Below are positions 8,205-17,307 of a stretch of 64,000 nt of DNA, one piece after another. The translations under genes and the position numbers were made by a program. The notes below the pieces were generated by a model. The model saw nothing but the letters and a program-made list of their open reading frames with translations, did not search any database and was not told the DNA's origin. Each line of letters opens with the position of its first letter. Positions within the stretch are counted from its first letter, which is position 1. Source of the stretch: Mucilaginibacter gracilis (GTDB lineage: Bacteria; Bacteroidota; Bacteroidia; Sphingobacteriales; Sphingobacteriaceae); contig NZ_RBKU01000001.1 of NCBI RefSeq assembly GCF_003633615.1, positions 4,216,001-4,280,000 on the forward strand, in the 5' to 3' direction.

Positions 8205-8341
8205 GTTGATTGGTTAAGTTAGTTGATTTAGTGAGTTGTTGAATTGGTTTTGGAAACAGAAAACGGGAGCAACTGATTCTGGTTTGTTTGTTAAGTTTTA
8301 AATTCACCAACTCACTAAATCAACTAACTTAACCAATCAAC
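8205..8341. repeat. Long perfect inverted repeat between convergent genes
   Basis: Two perfectly complementary 34-bp arms (8205-8238 and 8308-8341) enclose 69 bp. After one mismatch the stem continues for six more pairs (8240-8245 with 8301-8306). The arm is low in complexity and rich in short TTAAGTT/GTTGATT units. It lies between the stops of the NdpA-like gene and the histidine kinase gene, so it could act as a terminator for both. It is far longer than an ordinary terminator stem and lacks a clean T-tract. Confidence 0.85.
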
Positions 8342-8360
8342 TAACAAAATCAACCACCCA

Positions 8361-10487
8361 CTACTTCAAAGTTTTTGGCAGCATGATAGTTATGGTTGTG
8401 CCCTTGCCGCTTTTGGATTTTACGTCGATAGCGCCTTTGTGTTTTTCGATAATGCCGAATACGATGGAGAGGCCCAGGCCGGTGCCTTCGCCCACCTCTT
8501 TTGTAGTAAAAAAGGGGTCGAACATTTTTTGCTTTACTTCGTCGGTCATGCCTACGCCGGTATCGGTAATTTCAATGGTTATATTATCGGTATAGTCTTT
8601 GGTTTGTATCAATATGTTTTCTTTGTTGTGTTTTTTCTTCTCAATAATAGCCTGTATGCTGTTGTGTATAATGTTCATAAAAACCTGGTTTAGCTTGCCC
8701 GGGTAACAATTTATGGGTTCAATTTTATCAAAAACAGGCGTAATTTGTATATAATATGGAATGGTGTTGCGCAACAATACCAACGAGTTAAGTATACTTT
8801 TATTAATATCGGCCGGTTTTAGCTCTACCTCGTCGGTACGGCTAAAGGCGCGCAGGCTTTGTACAATTTCGGCCGTGCGCGATGCACCTTCTTCAATACC
8901 GTCAAGCAAGTCGGTAACTTCCTTTTTAATAAAACCGATGTCAATTTTTTGTTTAAATTCAATCGGCTCTTTTAATAGCGCAGCCCAACCTTCCTGTTGT
9001 TCAACCGCTTCATATTTTTCGAGCAACTCAAAAAGGTCGTTAAAGTCTAGTTTCAACGGTTTAATGTTTGAGCGTACAAAGTTAATAGGGTTGTTAATTT
9101 CGTGCGCTATACCAGCGGTAAGCTGCCCAAGGGAGGCCATTTTTTCGGTTTCTACTAATTGCGATTGTGCGGCTTTTAAATTAGTAATGAGGCCTTGTAA
9201 ATTGCGGTTGCTTTCAATTAGTTCTTTAGTACGTTCAAGCACCTTGTTTTCGAGTTGAATGTTTTGCTCGGTTATTAGTTTTTCGTTTTCTTTAGCAATT
9301 TTTAGCGATAGAAATTGCGACTCGCTATTTTGATGGCGATAGAAATTGATCTTATCGGCCAAAGCCACCGAAAAAAGCACCAGTTCAAGTACCACTCCAT
9401 ACAATAAAATATTTGATGTAAAGCCGTTATAAGCCACAATATCCTTATTACGGGCAACCGAAATAAGCACCGATATTAACAACGAACTCCAGGCCAGCAT
9501 AAAAAACTTGGCATGTTTTACACCATCAAAGTAAAGCCAAATGCCAATAAGCAATAGTAAAACTGAGCAAATGGTTGAGTTTAAAGTAATAACGCTGTAG
9601 GCGACGTTGGCTTGCCCCATTGCAATAAAAGCCGCCGGGATTATCCAAATGTAAAATAGTATACAGTAAAATTTATATAACTTTTTATATTGATTTTTAA
9701 GTTGCAAAAACTCATTTACAAACAAAGTGATGGATAGCCAAAGCAATATCCTGGTAACCGGTATAATATAATTATTGAGTATTAAGGCGTTAACAGCGTG
9801 TAGCTTATAACCGTGAATAAGCCCTTGCGAAGCACTTAAAAACGAAACATAACTTACATAATACAGGTAACTTTTATCGTTAACAATAAAGTACAAAAAA
9901 AGGTTATAAAACACCATCACCAGCACAATGCCTATAAATATGCCAAAGCCGGTGTTTTTTGAGCTCAAAGTTTCCCAATACTTGTTTTCGCTATAAACTT
10001 CGATGGGGATTATATTGGGCGAACTGCTTTGTATACGTATGTAAACAACCTGTGTTGAATCGGGAGTGATAGCGCAATTAATTACCGTTTCTTTAGGCGA
10101 AAAATAGTCGCTATCAATTTGTTCAGGTTCCAAATGGGCGGTCTCTTGGGTGCCACTTTTCAAACAGTAAATATCAAAACTGTCAATTATTACACCATCA
10201 ATTGTAATTGGGATATTGGCCTGACTACTTTTATTTTTAATATTTATTTTTAACCAAACAACCGGGTTTGATACCCTTAAACTTGGCAGTTCGGTGTGTG
10301 AGTTTGTAAAATCATTCCGTTTTAAAATATCATTAATGGTTAACTTTTTTGAGGGGTCTTCTACCTGGGTAAAAAAGCGCCTGTCAATCAATTCAATTTT
10401 GTTTTCGGTAACGGTTAAAGTGTCTATCCCGGCAAAGGCATGGCAATATTGAACAGACAGGAGAATGAGTAAAAGTACTTTCTTCAT
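8361..10487 (-). CDS. 7TMR-DISM sensor histidine kinase
   Basis: Membrane sensor kinase, 708 residues from the ATG at 10487, which starts a signal peptide (MKKVLLLILLSVQYCHAFA). Order: periplasmic 7TMR-DISMED2-like beta domain (about 25-155, with LPSLRVSNPVVWLKINI), seven-helix 7TMR-DISM region (about 175-390), a coiled coil (about 395-445), a HisKA helix with the phospho-acceptor H462 in GIAHEINNP, and a HATPase domain with the N box (NQVFMNIIHNSIQAI), ITDTGVGM and GEGTGLGLSIVFGI. The receiver-only gene on the opposite strand begins 144 bp away and is the obvious partner. The ligand is unknown; family sensors often recognise carbohydrates or other small molecules. Confidence 0.92.
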   Translation of the reverse strand: MKKVLLLILLSVQYCHAFAGIDTLTVTENKIELIDRRFFTQVEDPSKKLTINDILKRNDFTNSHTELPSLRVSNPVVWLKINIKNKSSQANIPITIDGVIIDSFDIYCLKSGTQETAHLEPEQIDSDYFSPKETVINCAITPDSTQVVYIRIQSSSPNIIPIEVYSENKYWETLSSKNTGFGIFIGIVLVMVFYNLFLYFIVNDKSYLYYVSYVSFLSASQGLIHGYKLHAVNALILNNYIIPVTRILLWLSITLFVNEFLQLKNQYKKLYKFYCILFYIWIIPAAFIAMGQANVAYSVITLNSTICSVLLLLIGIWLYFDGVKHAKFFMLAWSSLLISVLISVARNKDIVAYNGFTSNILLYGVVLELVLFSVALADKINFYRHQNSESQFLSLKIAKENEKLITEQNIQLENKVLERTKELIESNRNLQGLITNLKAAQSQLVETEKMASLGQLTAGIAHEINNPINFVRSNIKPLKLDFNDLFELLEKYEAVEQQEGWAALLKEPIEFKQKIDIGFIKKEVTDLLDGIEEGASRTAEIVQSLRAFSRTDEVELKPADINKSILNSLVLLRNTIPYYIQITPVFDKIEPINCYPGKLNQVFMNIIHNSIQAIIEKKKHNKENILIQTKDYTDNITIEITDTGVGMTDEVKQKMFDPFFTTKEVGEGTGLGLSIVFGIIEKHKGAIDVKSKSGKGTTITIMLPKTLK

Positions 10488-10630
10488 TATTTGCAATGGC
10501 AATTGCGGTTTATATCAATTTGATTATAAATGTGCGTAGAAAATTAAACTTTTTATAAATTTTTTCGTTTAACAGGTATCAATCTTTTGATATTTGCGTT
10601 TTAACTACTTTAAAATAACACAACGTTTAA

Positions 10631-11077
10631 ATGATGCAATTTGGTGTTTTATATATTGATGACGAAATACATAATTTAAACAGCTTTAAAGCGGCTTTTA
10701 GGCGCGACTTTAACATCCATGTGGCTCAATCTGCCCGGGACGGCAGAAAGATACTGGAACAAAACGAAATTGCAGTAATTGTTACCGACCAACGCATGCC
10801 GGTAATGACCGGTATTGAGTTTTTAGAATCCATAATTCCGGTTTACCCGGATACGATCCGCATTTTATTAACCGGTTTTTCGGACATTAATGCCGTTATG
10901 GATGCTATAAACCGTGGGCAGGTTTATAAGTATCTGGTAAAACCCTGGGCCGACGAAGAACTTAAAATGTACATCCAAAACGCTATAGAAATATACCATT
11001 TGCGTAAAGAGAACCGCGAATTGGCCAATAAATTGGAGTTAGCCAACAAGCAATTAAGTAACCTTAGCAATAGTTAG
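10631..11077 (+). CDS. Response regulator receiver protein with coiled-coil tail
   Basis: 148 residues: one receiver domain with the acidic pair D10/D11, phospho-acceptor D53 (VTDQRMPVMTG), T81 and K104 (YLVKPW). Then come about 35 residues of charged heptads (HLRKENRELANKLELANKQL) and no DNA-binding or enzymatic output domain. The receiver is of the type usually joined to HD-GYP or other outputs (ILLTGFSDINAVMDAINRG). Divergent from the 7TMR-DISM kinase at 8361, so the two probably form a two-component pair with output through protein-protein contacts. The start could be either of two adjacent ATGs (10631 or 10634). Confidence 0.9.
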   Translation: MMQFGVLYIDDEIHNLNSFKAAFRRDFNIHVAQSARDGRKILEQNEIAVIVTDQRMPVMTGIEFLESIIPVYPDTIRILLTGFSDINAVMDAINRGQVYKYLVKPWADEELKMYIQNAIEIYHLRKENRELANKLELANKQLSNLSNS

Positions 11078-11203
11078 CCATAACTTTGTTGGGTTTATAA
11101 AACCGATACCCGGGTGATAAAGGCCTTGATGCTTATCCCGACTGTATGGTAACGATATATAATTATAACAACGAAATAGTTTTTTATTAAGTTGGGTAAG
11201 CAA

Positions 11204-11211
11204 TATCTTTG
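11204..11211 (+). promoter_or_regulatory. Candidate -7 promoter box of the porP/sprF-like gene (TATCTTTG)
   Basis: A perfect TAnnTTTG match 110 bp upstream of the ATG at 11321. It would give a leader of about 100 nt. Support is by consensus only. Confidence 0.4.
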
Positions 11212-11320
11212 GATGATGGTTATAATTCTGTTAATTTGCCAGTACTAACTTGCTATTACAAACATTGAGCCTAAAAATGGGCGAGGTATAATATCCGGTT
11301 CGGTTACAATCATACGGTAA

Positions 11321-12325
11321 ATGAAGAAATTTTATTTTGCAGCGTTACTTTTATTGGTATTTATAAATGTTAAAGGGCAACAACAACCCCAGTATACCCA
11401 ATACATTTTTAATCAGCTTTTAATTAATCCGGCAGTTAGTGGTATTGAAAATTACGTCGACGTAAAATCGGGTTACCGCAGCCAGTGGACAGGCTTAGCC
11501 GGGGCACCCGTTACCACATATTTTACCATTACAGCACCAATAGGACGTGATTTTATAGAAGGCGACGCAATGGAAGTGCCTGCCGGCGATAACCCTGTAG
11601 GGCGTTCGTACGTAAGTACTTACCGTGCTGCTGCTCCTCACCACGGCATTGGCCTAACTATGTATAGCGATAAGGCAGGCCCCATCAGGCAAACCAGTAT
11701 TGATGCATCCTATGCCTATCACCTCGGCCTCACACCCGATCTTAATTTGTCGGCAGGGGTATCGGGCGGTATTACAAACGTTAGTTTAAATACAAGCGAA
11801 GTTAGCTTGCAAGACCCGCTTGACCCGGCTATTTACTACGGCAATAACAGCCAGATAAAACCTAATGTTAACGCTGGTATTTGGGCATATTCGGCAACTT
11901 ATTTTATAGGCGCATCGGTACAACAGCTTTTGCCGCAAACGCTAAATTTTGCCAATAATTCGGCTTATAACCAAAGCAAAACCGTTCCGCATTATTACTT
12001 TACCGCAGGTTATAAACTATTCCTTTCGGATGATATATCCTTAATGCCATCGCTGATGTATAAAATTATTCAACCTGCACCAAACACGGTAGACCTAAAT
12101 TTGAAAATGGCCTTCCGCGACCATTTTTGGATAGCCGCTTCATACCGCCAGGACGATGCCGTAGCAGGCATGATGGGCTTCACCATAAGCTCTTTCCTGT
12201 CGTTTGGTTACTCATATGATTATACAACCTCAAACCTCAATACCGTTAGTACCGGTACCCATGAGTTGTTTATAGGCATACACCTTAATAATAGTGGTAA
12301 ATCTGGCTCCCAGCGCCTTTTTTAA
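11321..12325 (+). CDS. PorP/SprF family type IX secretion membrane protein
   Basis: 334 residues with a signal peptide (MKKFYFAALLLLVFINVKG) followed by the family hallmark QPQYTQYIFNQLLINPAVSG and SGYRSQWTGLAGAP. The remainder alternates in the way expected of an outer-membrane beta barrel. It ends in strands with GYSYDY and HELFIGIHL. PorP/SprF proteins dock or help secrete and anchor type IX substrates. They are often encoded directly after a large repeat adhesin, which is absent here: the upstream neighbour is a response regulator and the downstream one a nitroreductase. Its client protein must be encoded elsewhere. Confidence 0.9.
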   Translation: MKKFYFAALLLLVFINVKGQQQPQYTQYIFNQLLINPAVSGIENYVDVKSGYRSQWTGLAGAPVTTYFTITAPIGRDFIEGDAMEVPAGDNPVGRSYVSTYRAAAPHHGIGLTMYSDKAGPIRQTSIDASYAYHLGLTPDLNLSAGVSGGITNVSLNTSEVSLQDPLDPAIYYGNNSQIKPNVNAGIWAYSATYFIGASVQQLLPQTLNFANNSAYNQSKTVPHYYFTAGYKLFLSDDISLMPSLMYKIIQPAPNTVDLNLKMAFRDHFWIAASYRQDDAVAGMMGFTISSFLSFGYSYDYTTSNLNTVSTGTHELFIGIHLNNSGKSGSQRLF

Positions 12326-12378
12326 CAATTATGGCGGTAAAAATACCATCCATGTCATGAAGTTAAGGAACAAATATC

Positions 12379-12409
12379 GAACACTGAATTTTGAATGTAG
12401 AACACCGAA
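12379..12409. repeat. Short degenerate direct repeats (GAACAyyGAA)
   Basis: GAACACTGAA (12379-12388) and GAACACCGAA (12400-12409) lie 21 bp apart in the 207-bp gap after the PorP/SprF gene. Related AT-rich words (ATATCGA, TTGAATGTA) lie between them. No gene or clear terminator is seen in this gap. Confidence 0.45.
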
Positions 12410-12532
12410 ATTTATCCCATCAATCCAACAACGGTCTTATCGATCTATAGGTTTACAGTAAGAATATCGAGATCGGACATTAGTAAGTCATTGTTCAATA
12501 TTGTTTCCATTTGATTACTCGCAAATCCTCAG

Positions 12533-13111
12533 CTATCTCACCCAGGTAACCTTATCACTTAGCGGAATGTTGCGTTTTCCGGTTGGCTTAGTATCCGAGT
12601 AGCCCAGGTAAAGTACACCCATCACCACATCGTGAGTATCAAGATTTAAAAACTGTTTCATTGCAGGGCTGTGCACCATGCCGCCGCTACCCCAGTACGA
12701 TGCTATGCCAAGTGCCGTAGCACCCAATAATATATTTTGCATGGCGCAGGCCGTTGCGGCAATTTCTTCAAGCACGGGTATCCTCACCAGGGGTTTACGC
12801 TGCATGGTACAAACTATTACGTGCGATGCCTTATCGCCCATGTGCAACAACTTTTCGTAAGTCATTTGCATATAACTTTCGGCGGCGGTGCTTGCGGCGT
12901 ATAACTCGGCGTGTTGCTTGCCAAACGTTTTACCGTTGGTGTATACTGTGAAATTCCAGGGCTCGGTATTAGCGTGTGTAGGCGCCCAGTCGGCCAGTTC
13001 AAGCAGCGCGTTAATTTGCTCGTCGGGTATTTTTTCGCCGTTCATTTCGGGCGGTTTTGTAGTGCGGCGGTTTTTTATAACTGATGATATAATGTTGAAT
13101 GTGTTGTTCAT
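12533..13111 (-). CDS. Nitroreductase family protein (YdjA-like, FMN-dependent)
   Basis: 192 residues, the compact size of the YdjA-type nitroreductases. N-terminal NRRTTKPP corresponds to the RRS.R FMN-binding start, and LLELADWAPTHANTEPWNFTVY is the conserved A..AP...N.QPW.F segment. TACAMQNILLGATALGIASYWGSG is the central helix and loop, and LGVLYLGY-like (VMGVLYLGYSD) is near the C-terminus. Probably a cytoplasmic NAD(P)H-dependent flavoprotein reducing nitro compounds or quinones; the true substrate is not evident. Divergent from the small membrane protein gene at 13257. Confidence 0.92.
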   Translation of the reverse strand: MNNTFNIISSVIKNRRTTKPPEMNGEKIPDEQINALLELADWAPTHANTEPWNFTVYTNGKTFGKQHAELYAASTAAESYMQMTYEKLLHMGDKASHVIVCTMQRKPLVRIPVLEEIAATACAMQNILLGATALGIASYWGSGGMVHSPAMKQFLNLDTHDVVMGVLYLGYSDTKPTGKRNIPLSDKVTWVR

Positions 13112-13230
13112 GGCCTAATGCTAACGTTAATGTTTGCAATAATAGTAAATGGACACTGCATTTTAATTGATAAGCAGGTAAAAACCTTTTGTGGACGTTT
13201 TATTTTTTAGATGATTTGATTTTGAATTTC

Positions 13231-13238
13231 TACTTTTG
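13231..13238 (+). promoter_or_regulatory. -7 promoter box (TACTTTTG) of the membrane protein gene at 13257
   Basis: Matches TAnnTTTG and ends 18 bp before the ATG at 13257. It covers the alternative TTG start at 13236, which argues against that start. Confidence 0.6.
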
Positions 13239-13256
13239 GCCTTTCAAATAACAAAC

Positions 13257-13754
13257 ATGGATAACAGAAAGAAGAAGATATTTTTATTACTGAGCATTGT
13301 TGTACCGTTTTTATTATACTGCTTTTACTATTACGGTATGATGGTGAAAAATGCCCCGTATAAATTTTCGGAGTTTGACTCCATTGTATTTAATTACGGT
13401 ACAGGCGATAGCCTGCTCAATAGATATAATTCAAAAAATGGAGATTACGAATATGTGAACTCGCGCGATTCGGTTGTCAAATCGCACCTTAAATTACGAA
13501 ACGACGATTTGTTATACCTGCACCGCAAGGCTGCCGACCTTGGTTTTTGGGACTTTCCATCAAACATGGCCGATGATAGTACTAAGCGCAAGGGCTCAAA
13601 AGTGCCACGCTACTATATTGAGTTTAAGTATAAACGCAAAACCAAGAAAGTAACTTTTGACGAAGCCTTTGGAGGTAATCCTAATTTAAAGGATGCCGCC
13701 CAGCGCTTGATAAAAGAATTGCAGAACAAGCTGATAGAAGCCGAGAAACGGTAA
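13257..13754 (+). CDS. Small membrane-anchored hypothetical protein
   Basis: 165 residues from the ATG at 13257 (MDNRKKKIF). A single N-terminal hydrophobic segment (about 7-25, FLLLSIVVPFLLYCFYYYG) is followed by a soluble, lysine-rich domain with FSEFDSIVFNYGTGDSLLNRY, LYLHRKAADLGFWDFP and YYIEFKYKRKTKKVTFDEAFGGN. The pattern of a residue-rich beta domain ending in an AA..L...L helix is reminiscent of DUF6438-type small secreted domains, but I do not recognise it with confidence. Probably anchored with the C-terminus in the periplasm. Its own promoter lies just upstream. Confidence 0.65.
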   Translation: MDNRKKKIFLLLSIVVPFLLYCFYYYGMMVKNAPYKFSEFDSIVFNYGTGDSLLNRYNSKNGDYEYVNSRDSVVKSHLKLRNDDLLYLHRKAADLGFWDFPSNMADDSTKRKGSKVPRYYIEFKYKRKTKKVTFDEAFGGNPNLKDAAQRLIKELQNKLIEAEKR

Positions 13755-13875
13755 CTGTTTAAGCATCATTTTAATGCAAAATTAATGCGCGTTTGTAATT
13801 AAATTAAATGCCTATATGCCACAAACAATGGCAATTTGCTGACGGTATACTATTTGCGCTGTGCTGCAAAAAAAC

Positions 13876-13883
13876 TAAATTTG
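13876..13883 (+). promoter_or_regulatory. -7 promoter box of trxB (TAAATTTG)
   Basis: Matches TAnnTTTG. It ends 19 bp before the trxB ATG at 13903. Confidence 0.6.
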
Positions 13884-13902
13884 TGCCATAATTTTCAAAA
13901 TA

Positions 13903-14862
13903 ATGTCTCAGGAACAAGAACACGTTAAGTGCCTAATTATAGGTTCGGGCCCGGCTGGTTATACGGCTGCAATTTATGCTGCCCGTGCCGATTTAAAACC
14001 CGTTTTATACACCGGTATGTTAGCTGGCGGCCAGTTAACCCAAACTACCGATGTAGAAAACTTTCCGGGCTACCCCAAAGGAATTATGGGCCCCGAAATG
14101 ATGGAAGATTTTAGGTTACAGGCCGAACGTTTTGGCACCGATATACGTTTTGGCTACGTAAGCTCGGTTGATTTTTCGACCCTGCCGCATCAAGTTGTTG
14201 TTGATGAAACTAAAACAATTTTGGCCGATACTGTAATTATTTCAACAGGTGCGTCGGCTAAATGGCTGGGGCTTGATTCCGAACAAAAATATAATGGTTT
14301 TGGCGTTTCGGCATGTGCCGTTTGCGATGGTTTCTTTTTCCGCGGGCAAGATGTTGCCATAGTAGGTGCCGGTGATACCGCCGCCGAAGAGGCTACCTAT
14401 TTAGCCAAACTATGCCGCAAAGTTTACATGCTGGTTAGGCGAGATGAGTTTCGAGCATCAAAAGCAATGGTTCACCGTGTAATGCATACACCCAACATCG
14501 AGATTATTTACAATACCGAAACTACCGAAATTGTAGGCGACGGCCAAAACGTAACCGGTGTAAGGGTGTTAAACAACCAAACACAACAAGAAAGAATATT
14601 AGATGTTACAGGCTTTTTTGTTGCCATAGGCCATCACCCTAATACCGATATATTTAAAGGGCAGATACATATGGACGAGACGGGTTACATTATTACCCAT
14701 CCCGATTCAACCCAAACCAATATTGAAGGTGTTTTTGCCTGTGGCGATGCGCAAGATCATATCTTCCGCCAGGCGGTAACCGCCGCCGGTACCGGCTGTA
14801 TGGCCGCCTTAGAGGCCGAACGCTACCTGGCCGGTAAAGAACATATTGTTACAGCCGATTAA
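13903..14862 (+). CDS. trxB: Thioredoxin-disulfide reductase TrxB
   Basis: 319-residue NADPH-dependent flavoprotein that reduces thioredoxin. The FAD-binding GSGPAGYTAAIYAARA is at the N-terminus, then AGGQLTQTTDVENFPG. The redox pair is C138-A-V-C141 in CAVCDG. The NADPH-binding GAGDTAAEEATYLAKLC follows, and the C-terminal FAD site is GVFACGDAQDHIFRQAVTAAGTGCMAA. The CAVC pair differs from the enterobacterial CATC but keeps both cysteines. Monocistronic: own promoter at 13876 and a strong terminator 24 bp after the stop. Confidence 0.96.
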   Translation: MSQEQEHVKCLIIGSGPAGYTAAIYAARADLKPVLYTGMLAGGQLTQTTDVENFPGYPKGIMGPEMMEDFRLQAERFGTDIRFGYVSSVDFSTLPHQVVVDETKTILADTVIISTGASAKWLGLDSEQKYNGFGVSACAVCDGFFFRGQDVAIVGAGDTAAEEATYLAKLCRKVYMLVRRDEFRASKAMVHRVMHTPNIEIIYNTETTEIVGDGQNVTGVRVLNNQTQQERILDVTGFFVAIGHHPNTDIFKGQIHMDETGYIITHPDSTQTNIEGVFACGDAQDHIFRQAVTAAGTGCMAALEAERYLAGKEHIVTAD

Positions 14863-14885
14863 TTAAAGGCATCAAAATGATATTG

Positions 14886-14920
14886 AAAGGAGTAAAGACA
14901 AAAAATCTTTACTCCTTTTT
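14886..14920 (+). terminator. Rho-independent terminator of trxB
   Basis: A perfect 13-bp stem (AAAGGAGTAAAGA with TCTTTACTCCTTT) and a 7-nt loop, ending in a T-run. Confidence 0.9.
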
Positions 14921-14989
14921 ATTTACAACGCTGTTCTGTTTTTTCTTTCTGTAAAATCTGCTATCTTCACGCTTTGCTTAATTTGCTAT

Positions 14990-17284
14990 ATGGTTAAATA
15001 TTTTTTAGTACTGCTTTTTGCATCTGGGGTATTTATGGCAAGCGCCCAGGATAATAACCCCAATTTAAACATCATTCCGGCACCTGTATCGTTAAAAAAA
15101 TCTACCGGTACATTTTCATTAAGTATGGAAACGGTAATACAAACCGATACGCCATCAAACAAAAGCATCATTTTTTTAGCATCTTATTTAACAGCCAACT
15201 GGGGTTACCACAAAATTGGTGCTATTGATAACTCGGCTACTAATAATGTAATCAAGTTGGTGTCTGCCGGAGCCGAAAGTTTACCTCCCGGCGGCTATCA
15301 TCTTAGTATCACACCCAATGGCATTACCATAATTGGCAAAGGGGCCGGTTTATTTTATGGCATACAAACCCTTATACAATTAATGCCGGTTGAAAAGGCC
15401 GCTTTTGCCAAACTGCCTTGTGTAGAGATTGACGATTATCCGCGCTTTGCATACCGTGGTATGCACCTTGATGTATCGAGGCATTTTTTTTCAATAGCCT
15501 TTGTTAAGAAATATATCGATCTGATGGCGTCGTATAAGTTAAACAACTTTCACTGGCACTTAACCGACGACCAGGGCTGGCGTATTGAAATAAAAAAATA
15601 TCCGCGCTTAACCGAAGTTGGCAGCAAACGCGCCCGTACCTTAATAGGCAACTACCACGATTTTTATCCCCAACAATATGACAATACGCCATATGGCGGA
15701 TATTATACCCAGGACGAGATTAAAGACGTTGTTAAATACGCCGCCGACAGGTATATTAACGTTGTGCCCGAAATTGAAATGCCCGGTCATTCGGAAGCAG
15801 CCGTTGCGGCCTATCCCGAATTGAGTTGCGACCCGAAAGGCAGTTACAAAGTTGCCGAAAGCTGGGGCGGTTTCCCCGATATTTATTGCCCAAACGATTA
15901 TACATTCAAATTTATGGAGGATGTATTAACCGAAGTGATGGCCTTGTTCCCGAGTAAATTAATTCATATTGGTGGCGATGAGGTTGCTAAAGAGGCGTGG
16001 CGTAAATCGGCATTTTGCCAAAAGCTCATCAAAAAGCTAAAATTGAAGAATGAAGAAGGCCTGCAAAGCTATTTTATACAACGGATAGAGAAATTTGTGA
16101 ACAGCAAAGGCCGCAGCATTATTGGCTGGGACGAGATACTGCAAGGCGGCCTGGCACCAAATGCAACGGTAATGAGTTGGACGGGCGAATCGGGAGGGAT
16201 TGCCGCTGCGCAGCAGCACCATAACGTAATTATGACGCCCGGAAACGCCGGCGTTTATTTTGACCACGCACAAGGTTTTAGCTACCTGGAGCCTTTAAGC
16301 ATTGGCGGCTACGCACCATTACAAAAGGTTTACAACTATAACCCCGTGCCGGGCGCGTTAGCTCCCGACGAGCAAAAATATATTATGGGCGTGCAAGCCA
16401 ACCTTTGGACGGAATATATTGCTACCGAGGATAAAGTGGAATACATGGTATTACCGCGCATGCTGGCTCTTGCCGAAATAGCATGGACACCAGTGGCCAA
16501 TAAAAACTATGCGGAATTTGCCGGGATAAGGGTACCCGCGCATTTAGGCAAATTGGATGCCGAAGGCTATAATTACCGCGTGGCTACTGCCGTGGGTGCT
16601 GTTGATACCATTACAACAGGCAACAGCTTTAAATTTGACTTAAAAAGCCCGGTTACAGGTGCCAAGGTGTACTATACTATTGATGGGTACACGCCCCGCG
16701 AAACCGACCTTGAATATAAAGAGCCGTTAACTATTTTAGTTCCGGATAGTGCGAGCCGCTTGTTGCAAACCATAGTAGTGAGCCCATCCGGGAAACGGAG
16801 TGCAGTTACACGTACCGTTATGAATAATTTTCCGCCTTCACCTGCCGTAAATTACACAGGTACTATAGCGGGCTTAAAATACAAGGTTTTGCCCGGGCGT
16901 TTTACCGGTACCGACCAATTGGATGCCGCCAAATATGTTGATACCGGTATTACCAAAAATTTTGGTACCGCTGCCTTCCGCAAAAATAACAGAACGTTTG
17001 GTGTAATATATAATGGCTATATTCGTATAGATCAGGATGGTAAATATGGCTTCTCAACTGCATCGGCAGATGGTTCAACCTTGTTAATTGACGATAACAT
17101 TGTTGTTGATAACGATGGTAAACACAGCTTGTTTGAACACGGCGGAGATGTACTGTTGCAAAAAGGCTATCATAAAATAGTAGTAAAGTATTTTTATGTA
17201 GGTGCGGCAAATACCTTGCGGGTTTATATAACCATGCCCGGAAGGCCTAAAACCGAGTTACCACCCGATATTATTTTTAACTAA
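14990..17284 (+). CDS. Secreted beta-N-acetylhexosaminidase (GH20) with PA14 domain
   Basis: 764 residues. Signal peptide (MVKYFLVLLFASGVFMASAQ), then a GH20 N-terminal domain (about 25-145) and the GH20 TIM barrel (about 146-500). The barrel contains YRGMHLDVSRHFF, NNFHWHLTDDQGWR and the catalytic pair D330-E331 in HIGGDEVAK. These enzymes release terminal GlcNAc/GalNAc by substrate-assisted catalysis. After the barrel come a chitobiase C-terminal/Fn3-like domain (about 530-610; YYTIDGYTPRETD) and a PA14-like domain (about 615-760; ADGSTLLIDDNIVVDNDG), a probable glycan-binding module. Likely periplasmic or surface-exposed, acting on chitin fragments or glycoconjugates. A lipoprotein gene follows after 23 bp. 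Confidence 0.94.
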   Translation: MVKYFLVLLFASGVFMASAQDNNPNLNIIPAPVSLKKSTGTFSLSMETVIQTDTPSNKSIIFLASYLTANWGYHKIGAIDNSATNNVIKLVSAGAESLPPGGYHLSITPNGITIIGKGAGLFYGIQTLIQLMPVEKAAFAKLPCVEIDDYPRFAYRGMHLDVSRHFFSIAFVKKYIDLMASYKLNNFHWHLTDDQGWRIEIKKYPRLTEVGSKRARTLIGNYHDFYPQQYDNTPYGGYYTQDEIKDVVKYAADRYINVVPEIEMPGHSEAAVAAYPELSCDPKGSYKVAESWGGFPDIYCPNDYTFKFMEDVLTEVMALFPSKLIHIGGDEVAKEAWRKSAFCQKLIKKLKLKNEEGLQSYFIQRIEKFVNSKGRSIIGWDEILQGGLAPNATVMSWTGESGGIAAAQQHHNVIMTPGNAGVYFDHAQGFSYLEPLSIGGYAPLQKVYNYNPVPGALAPDEQKYIMGVQANLWTEYIATEDKVEYMVLPRMLALAEIAWTPVANKNYAEFAGIRVPAHLGKLDAEGYNYRVATAVGAVDTITTGNSFKFDLKSPVTGAKVYYTIDGYTPRETDLEYKEPLTILVPDSASRLLQTIVVSPSGKRSAVTRTVMNNFPPSPAVNYTGTIAGLKYKVLPGRFTGTDQLDAAKYVDTGITKNFGTAAFRKNNRTFGVIYNGYIRIDQDGKYGFSTASADGSTLLIDDNIVVDNDGKHSLFEHGGDVLLQKGYHKIVVKYFYVGAANTLRVYITMPGRPKTELPPDIIFN

Positions 17285-17307
17285 CCAGAGAGTTTTAAAC
17301 TAATGAT

